Positions 6,316-9,283 of a DNA stretch of 9,283 bases are shown piece by piece; within the stretch, counting starts at the first letter, position 1; each line of letters starts with the position of its first letter. This DNA comes from an uncultured Lachnospiraceae bacterium (GTDB taxonomy: Bacteria; Bacillota_A; Clostridia; Lachnospirales; Lachnospiraceae). Position numbers and translations under genes: made by a program. Where the stretch lies: the NCBI GenBank assembly GCA_946630765.1, contig CAMOZF010000052.1:1-9283 (forward strand), in the 5' to 3' direction. Under the pieces are notes generated by a model. That model saw only the letters and a program-made list of their open reading frames with translations, had not been told where the DNA came from and made no database searches.

Positions 6316-8352
6316 CTATTCGGCGGTCTCCTCCGCCAGGGTTCCGTCCCACGGAAGAAGCTTCCAGAACCGGTTCTGGCGCCTGCTTCCGATATAGTAT
6401 TCTCCTCCGTGAATCGCGAGCTGGCGCCCGACGGCCTGTTCGCCGGCGGCCTCGAAGGGAAGAAGCGCATCCAGCTCCTCCATCGTCTTCACGTCCTTCC
6501 AGCTGGTGATCGTGATCAGGTTGTTGTAATTAAAATCCGCCGGGATTGGGTTCAGATACTGGTCGGCGTGATAGCTGACCTTATAGACACCGTCCGGAAG
6601 CTTCAGAAGATCGTCGGGAATCAGGTCCGGTTCTTCGCTTTCCGCCTGCTCCGACCCTTCCGGATCGGCTCCTTCATCCGCCGTGCCGTCCTCGTTCCCG
6701 ATCTCCTCTCCCGAGGGTTCGGTTTCTTCCTCTGCGCTTTCTTCTGTGCTCGCTTCGACAATGGTATCCTCGAAAACCGCGCCGTCGTACACGACCTGGT
6801 GCCAGCGCTCCATTGCCTGCGGCACATCCATCACGAGGTTCTCGTTTGCGTACTCGAACATGCCGTCATACGGCAGCCGCTGCTGGACAAATTCCCACTT
6901 GATCAGCACCGGAAGCTCCGACAGCAGCTCCGCAAGGTCCATTCTTGACATATCGTGGGTGATGTAGGGAAGGATCGCTTTTGCGGCCTCGACAATATCC
7001 CCGATCTCGCCGCTTCTCGCCTTCCTGACAATGGCCATGAGGACATTTCGCTGGCGCTGCGTGCGCCCGAAATCCGAGCCGCCGGATGAGCGGTCCCGTG
7101 CGTGCCGGAGTGCAAGTCTGCCGTCAAGGTGAAGCACCTGGTCCTGATCCATGTCGATCAGCATGAATTTCGCCTCGTCCACGGTGATCTGCAGGTTCAC
7201 GCCGCCCAGAGCGTCGATGACGGCCTTCATGCCCTCGAAATCGATCATCGCGAAATTGTCGATCTCAAAGCCATAGCTCTCCTGCAGCGTGTCGCGAAGG
7301 AGCGTCGGACCGCCGATCGCGCAGGCAGAATTGAGCTTTCTCGTACCGTACTCCGGCACCTCCGCCTCAAGATCCCGCATGATTGTCGTCAGGAAGATCT
7401 TATGCAGGTCATAATTGATCGAGCAGACGATCATCGAGTCGGAATTGCCGTTACCAGAGCCGATATCGACCCCAAGAAGCAGCACATTATAGACGCCGGT
7501 CCGGTTGATGGACGGCTCTGTCTCGTTGACGGCCGTCGTGGTCTCCGTCGTAGACTCGGTCGTCCCGACGATGGAATAGTTGACGCCCTCCTTGATCGGC
7601 GGAAGCGTCGTCGCCTCGGTGGATTTCGCGGTCGGGATATAGGTTTCGCCCTCCGCGACATAGTTGGATTTATTATAGAAATAGTTGAAAACGCCGAGCG
7701 CCGCAAGGATTCCGGTCACGATCAGTGACAGCAGCACAATACCCGTCACGAGAAGCGCGGTCACCAGTCTGCGCTTTTTCTTCTTCGCGGGCGGGACTTC
7801 CTCGTCGATCTCCTGAATGGGGAGCGGCTCATCGTCGGCTTCATCTTTTTCGGTCTTTTCAGTCTTTTCAGCCTCTTCAGTCTTCTTTTCAGTCTTGTTT
7901 TCAGTGTCAGGGTTCTGTTCTTTTTCGGTTTCTTTTTCAGCGGCCTGATTCTCTGATTCAGGTGTTTCTTTATCAGCGGCTGTTTCTGTTCCGAATTCCT
8001 GATCGGAAGTTCCTGCTGATTCAACCCCAGCCGCTGCCGCTTCATTTTCCGAAGTCCCCGGCTCCGCGGACACAGCTGCTTCTTCGGCTTCAGCTTCACT
8101 CAGGCCTTCACCCGAGCCGGCGGCTTTCGCCGCTTCCTTTTCCCGGGCTTTTCTGAGCTTCTCTTCCGCCGCCAATCTCTCTTCTTCCTGCTTTTTCTCC
8201 TTTGCGCGGGCGATTCTCACGGTCTGCGTCGTCTTCGCAGCAGTACGCCGGGCAGCGTGATCACGCTTCCCGGCCTTATTCCTGGAAATCTGCTGATTAT
8301 TCGTTTCCGCCTCCGCGGAAATCACTTTGTCGTTCTGTTCTTCCTGCAGCAT
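6316..8352 (-). CDS. LytR-CpsA-Psr (LCP) family protein with long charged extensions
   Basis: LCP proteins attach teichoic acid, capsule or other glycopolymers from lipid carriers to peptidoglycan on the outer face of the membrane. Of 678 residues, about 1-190 are a Lys/Glu/Ala-rich cytoplasmic head with KTE-type repeats, 196-222 a membrane segment after KKKKRR, and 234-275 a Thr/Ser-rich linker. The LCP domain is about 288-494. Its motifs are NVLLLGVD, SDSM (Asp305), IMRDL (Arg326), RKLNSACAIGG (Lys339), DALGGV (381-386), RHARDR (Arg419, Arg421) and DFGRTQRQ (427-434). An acidic linker (about 528-578) leads to an unassigned C-terminal domain of about 95 residues. A GTG at 8370 would add six residues, but ATG 8352 has GGAGG 5 bases upstream and is preferred. 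Most family members are 300-500 residues, so the extensions are notable. It sits 33 bases after the small LCP-like gene. The polymer it attaches is unknown. Confidence 0.93.
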   Translation of the reverse strand: MLQEEQNDKVISAEAETNNQQISRNKAGKRDHAARRTAAKTTQTVRIARAKEKKQEEERLAAEEKLRKAREKEAAKAAGSGEGLSEAEAEEAAVSAEPGTSENEAAAAGVESAGTSDQEFGTETAADKETPESENQAAEKETEKEQNPDTENKTEKKTEEAEKTEKTEKDEADDEPLPIQEIDEEVPPAKKKKRRLVTALLVTGIVLLSLIVTGILAALGVFNYFYNKSNYVAEGETYIPTAKSTEATTLPPIKEGVNYSIVGTTESTTETTTAVNETEPSINRTGVYNVLLLGVDIGSGNGNSDSMIVCSINYDLHKIFLTTIMRDLEAEVPEYGTRKLNSACAIGGPTLLRDTLQESYGFEIDNFAMIDFEGMKAVIDALGGVNLQITVDEAKFMLIDMDQDQVLHLDGRLALRHARDRSSGGSDFGRTQRQRNVLMAIVRKARSGEIGDIVEAAKAILPYITHDMSRMDLAELLSELPVLIKWEFVQQRLPYDGMFEYANENLVMDVPQAMERWHQVVYDGAVFEDTIVEASTEESAEEETEPSGEEIGNEDGTADEGADPEGSEQAESEEPDLIPDDLLKLPDGVYKVSYHADQYLNPIPADFNYNNLITITSWKDVKTMEELDALLPFEAAGEQAVGRQLAIHGGEYYIGSRRQNRFWKLLPWDGTLAEETAE
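7845..7906. repeat. Degenerate short tandem repeat coding for Lys-Thr-Glu units
   Basis: The plus strand repeats variants of TCTTTTCAG about six times, which reads on the coding strand as Glu-Lys-Thr units in the cytoplasmic head of the LCP protein. Unit length varies by multiples of three, as expected for coding repeats that can expand or shrink without a frameshift. Confidence 0.6.
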
Positions 8353-8357
8353 TTCAG

Positions 8358-8362
8358 CCTCC
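8358..8362 (-). promoter_or_regulatory. Shine-Dalgarno site deciding the LCP start
   Basis: The minus strand reads GGAGG, then CTGAA, then ATG at 8352. The upstream in-frame GTG at 8370 has only AGAAG directly against it, so the ATG is the better start. Confidence 0.7.
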
Positions 8363-8385
8363 GGACGCACCTTCTGTCCGTATTC

Positions 8386-8883
8386 TTATGCTCCCCAGCC
8401 GATCTCGTAGTTCAGGATCTCGGGGATCTCGCCCATTAAAGAGAGCATTTTAAATGCACTGATGTCGTGTGATACAAATTTCAATGATTTTTTGGCGGCC
8501 GAAAGAAGCACCGTCCGCTCCACGCGGTCCGCCTTGTGGCCGATCGCTGAGACCAGCTGCCGCACCCGAAGCATCAGGTCTTCCTCGCGGTACTCCTGCT
8601 TGCAGCGCCCGATATAACGCACGGTTTCGGCGCCGTTCATATAGCGGCCGTAGGCCTCGACGCCGCCCAGCTCGTCCACAATTTCCTGTACGCCCGCATG
8701 GGAAAGGAAGGCGCGGTTCTCCGCCCGATAGTTCTTCCGTGCTTCCTTCTCGTCCTCGAAGGGATACAGAAGGACCCGCTTTTCCTCATGATGGATATCA
8801 ATGATAATCGCCGCGTCGGGCGCCGATTTTTTGTCGGCGCCCACGACGAACAGGATACAGTAATTTGCTTTCTTTCTAGCCAT
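8386..8883 (-). CDS. Small soluble LCP-like protein, shortened and lacking key catalytic residues
   Basis: A 165-residue protein that I would otherwise call hypothetical. Aligned by eye with the LCP protein encoded just downstream, residues 83-160 match its residues 410-487 with no gap and about 20 identities, including AAK, the HDxS motif and EIP/ELP. Residues 59-75 (ending DELGGV) match its DALGGV strand-helix, and 23-45 match its SDSM to IMRDL stretch, keeping the Asp. The Arg of IMRD is replaced by an acidic residue, the RxR pair by Gly and Cys, and DFGR is lost. About 30 residues around the KLNSA motif and about 17 after LGGV are missing. There is no membrane segment or signal peptide, so it is probably cytoplasmic. 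The ATG at 8881-8883 has GAGG 8 bases upstream, overlapping the TGA of the phosphorylase gene 10 bases away, which suggests translational coupling. The frame is intact. An unrelated fold is possible but less likely given the gapless match. Confidence 0.75.
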   Translation of the reverse strand: MARKKANYCILFVVGADKKSAPDAAIIIDIHHEEKRVLLYPFEDEKEARKNYRAENRAFLSHAGVQEIVDELGGVEAYGRYMNGAETVRYIGRCKQEYREEDLMLRVRQLVSAIGHKADRVERTVLLSAAKKSLKFVSHDISAFKMLSLMGEIPEILNYEIGWGA

Positions 8884-8893
8884 TTTTTACGCC

Positions 8894-9283
8894 TCAGCGT
8901 ACAATCTTGTCAAGATGCCAGATCTCATCCACATACTGCTGGATCGTACGGTCGGAACTGAATTTTCCGCAGCGGCAGGTCTGCAGCATCGCCATTCTCG
9001 ACCACTTCGCGCGGTCCTTGTAGGCATCGTTCGCCCGCATGCAGGCCTCGTGGTAGGACATGAAATCCTTGAGAATGAAGTAGGTGTCCGCCGCCTGGCC
9101 GTATTCTCCGAGAAGACTGCTGTAAAGCTCGCGGAACAGCTCCGGATTCTCCGGAGAGTAGGTGCCGTTCACAAGCTGCACCAGTACGTCGCGAAGATCC
9201 GCGTTGTTCTCGATATAGTCCTGCGGACGGTAGCCGCCCTCGCGCTCCAGCGCAGCTGCGGTCTCGGCCCGCATACCGAAGAT
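8894..9283 (-). CDS. glgP: Glycogen/alpha-glucan phosphorylase, C-terminal 129 residues (5' end outside window)
   Basis: Alpha-glucan phosphorylase (GT35, pyridoxal phosphate-dependent) releases glucose 1-phosphate from glycogen or maltodextrin in the cytoplasm. Only the C-terminus is present. It carries IFGMRAE, YRPQDYIENNADLRDVLVQL, the FILKDFMSYHEA segment and the closing motif GKFSSDRTIQQYVDEIWHLD, all characteristic of this family's end. The full protein is usually 750-850 residues, so most of it, including the cofactor lysine, lies beyond the right edge. The stop codon TGA at 8894-8896 overlaps the ribosome binding site of the next gene, so the two are likely co-transcribed. The family is certain; whether the natural substrate is glycogen or maltodextrin is not visible. 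Confidence 0.96.
   Translation of the reverse strand: MFGMRAETAAALEREGGYRPQDYIENNADLRDVLVQLVNGTYSPENPELFRELYSSLLGEYGQAADTYFILKDFMSYHEACMRANDAYKDRAKWSRMAMLQTCRCGKFSSDRTIQQYVDEIWHLDKIVR

Noticed and set aside
6291..6470. Upstream extension of the TIM-barrel frame to an ATG at 6470
   Set aside because: It would overlap about 150 bases of the LCP gene, the added residues are Arg/Ser/Pro-rich shadow-like sequence, and a near-ideal Shine-Dalgarno site supports the ATG at 6290.
7102..8156. Two long plus-strand open frames opposite the LCP gene
   Set aside because: They are antisense to a well-supported LCP protein, contain no recognisable domain and consist of Arg/Asp/Val-rich or Ser/Phe/Leu-rich shadow sequence.
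8386..8883. Reading the small LCP-like gene as a pseudogene fragment
   Set aside because: The frame is intact from a good ribosome binding site to its stop, the deletions fall between structural blocks, and it is closely spaced with both neighbours. A maintained small gene is the better reading.

Overview
All eight protein-coding genes that I can support lie on the minus strand, so transcription runs from the right edge to the left edge. Two genes are cut by the window: glgP at the right edge and uvrB at the left edge. The gene set, AGGAGG-type ribosome binding sites, short intergenic gaps and intrinsic terminators point to a low-oxygen Bacillota, most likely class Clostridia and close to Lachnospiraceae. 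The base composition is moderately GC-rich. This placement is inference from gene content and style; there is no rRNA or other marker here.

Right part (5388-9283): one likely operon, read right to left. It holds the end of an alpha-glucan (glycogen) phosphorylase, a 165-residue protein that I read as a degenerate LytR-CpsA-Psr (LCP) domain without a membrane anchor, a full membrane-anchored LCP protein with unusually long charged extensions, and a 285-residue predicted TIM-barrel protein of unknown function. Gaps are 10, 33 and 25 bases, and a hairpin at 5388-5424 closes the unit.

Middle (4073-5387): a single-gene unit encoding an MsmK/UgpC-type carbohydrate ABC transporter ATPase with no permease or binding protein beside it. 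It has a strong Shine-Dalgarno site, a leader with a small inverted repeat, and a near-perfect intrinsic terminator at 4073-4117. A CcpA-type cre-like sequence (5392-5405) lies inside the preceding terminator.

Left part (1-4056): a second likely operon. It holds a PucR/CdaR-type helix-turn-helix regulator, a membrane-anchored C-terminal processing protease (S41, PDZ) and the start of uvrB (excinuclease ABC subunit B, first 494 codons). Gaps are 18 and 19 bases.

The overall picture is ordinary chromosomal housekeeping: sugar uptake energy, glycogen use, envelope polymer attachment, envelope proteolysis and DNA repair. I see no mobile element, CRISPR array, tRNA or rRNA. The most interesting item is the tandem of a complete LCP protein with a shortened, catalytically altered LCP-like partner just upstream of it. 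The long plus-strand open frames are antisense shadows of the minus-strand genes.
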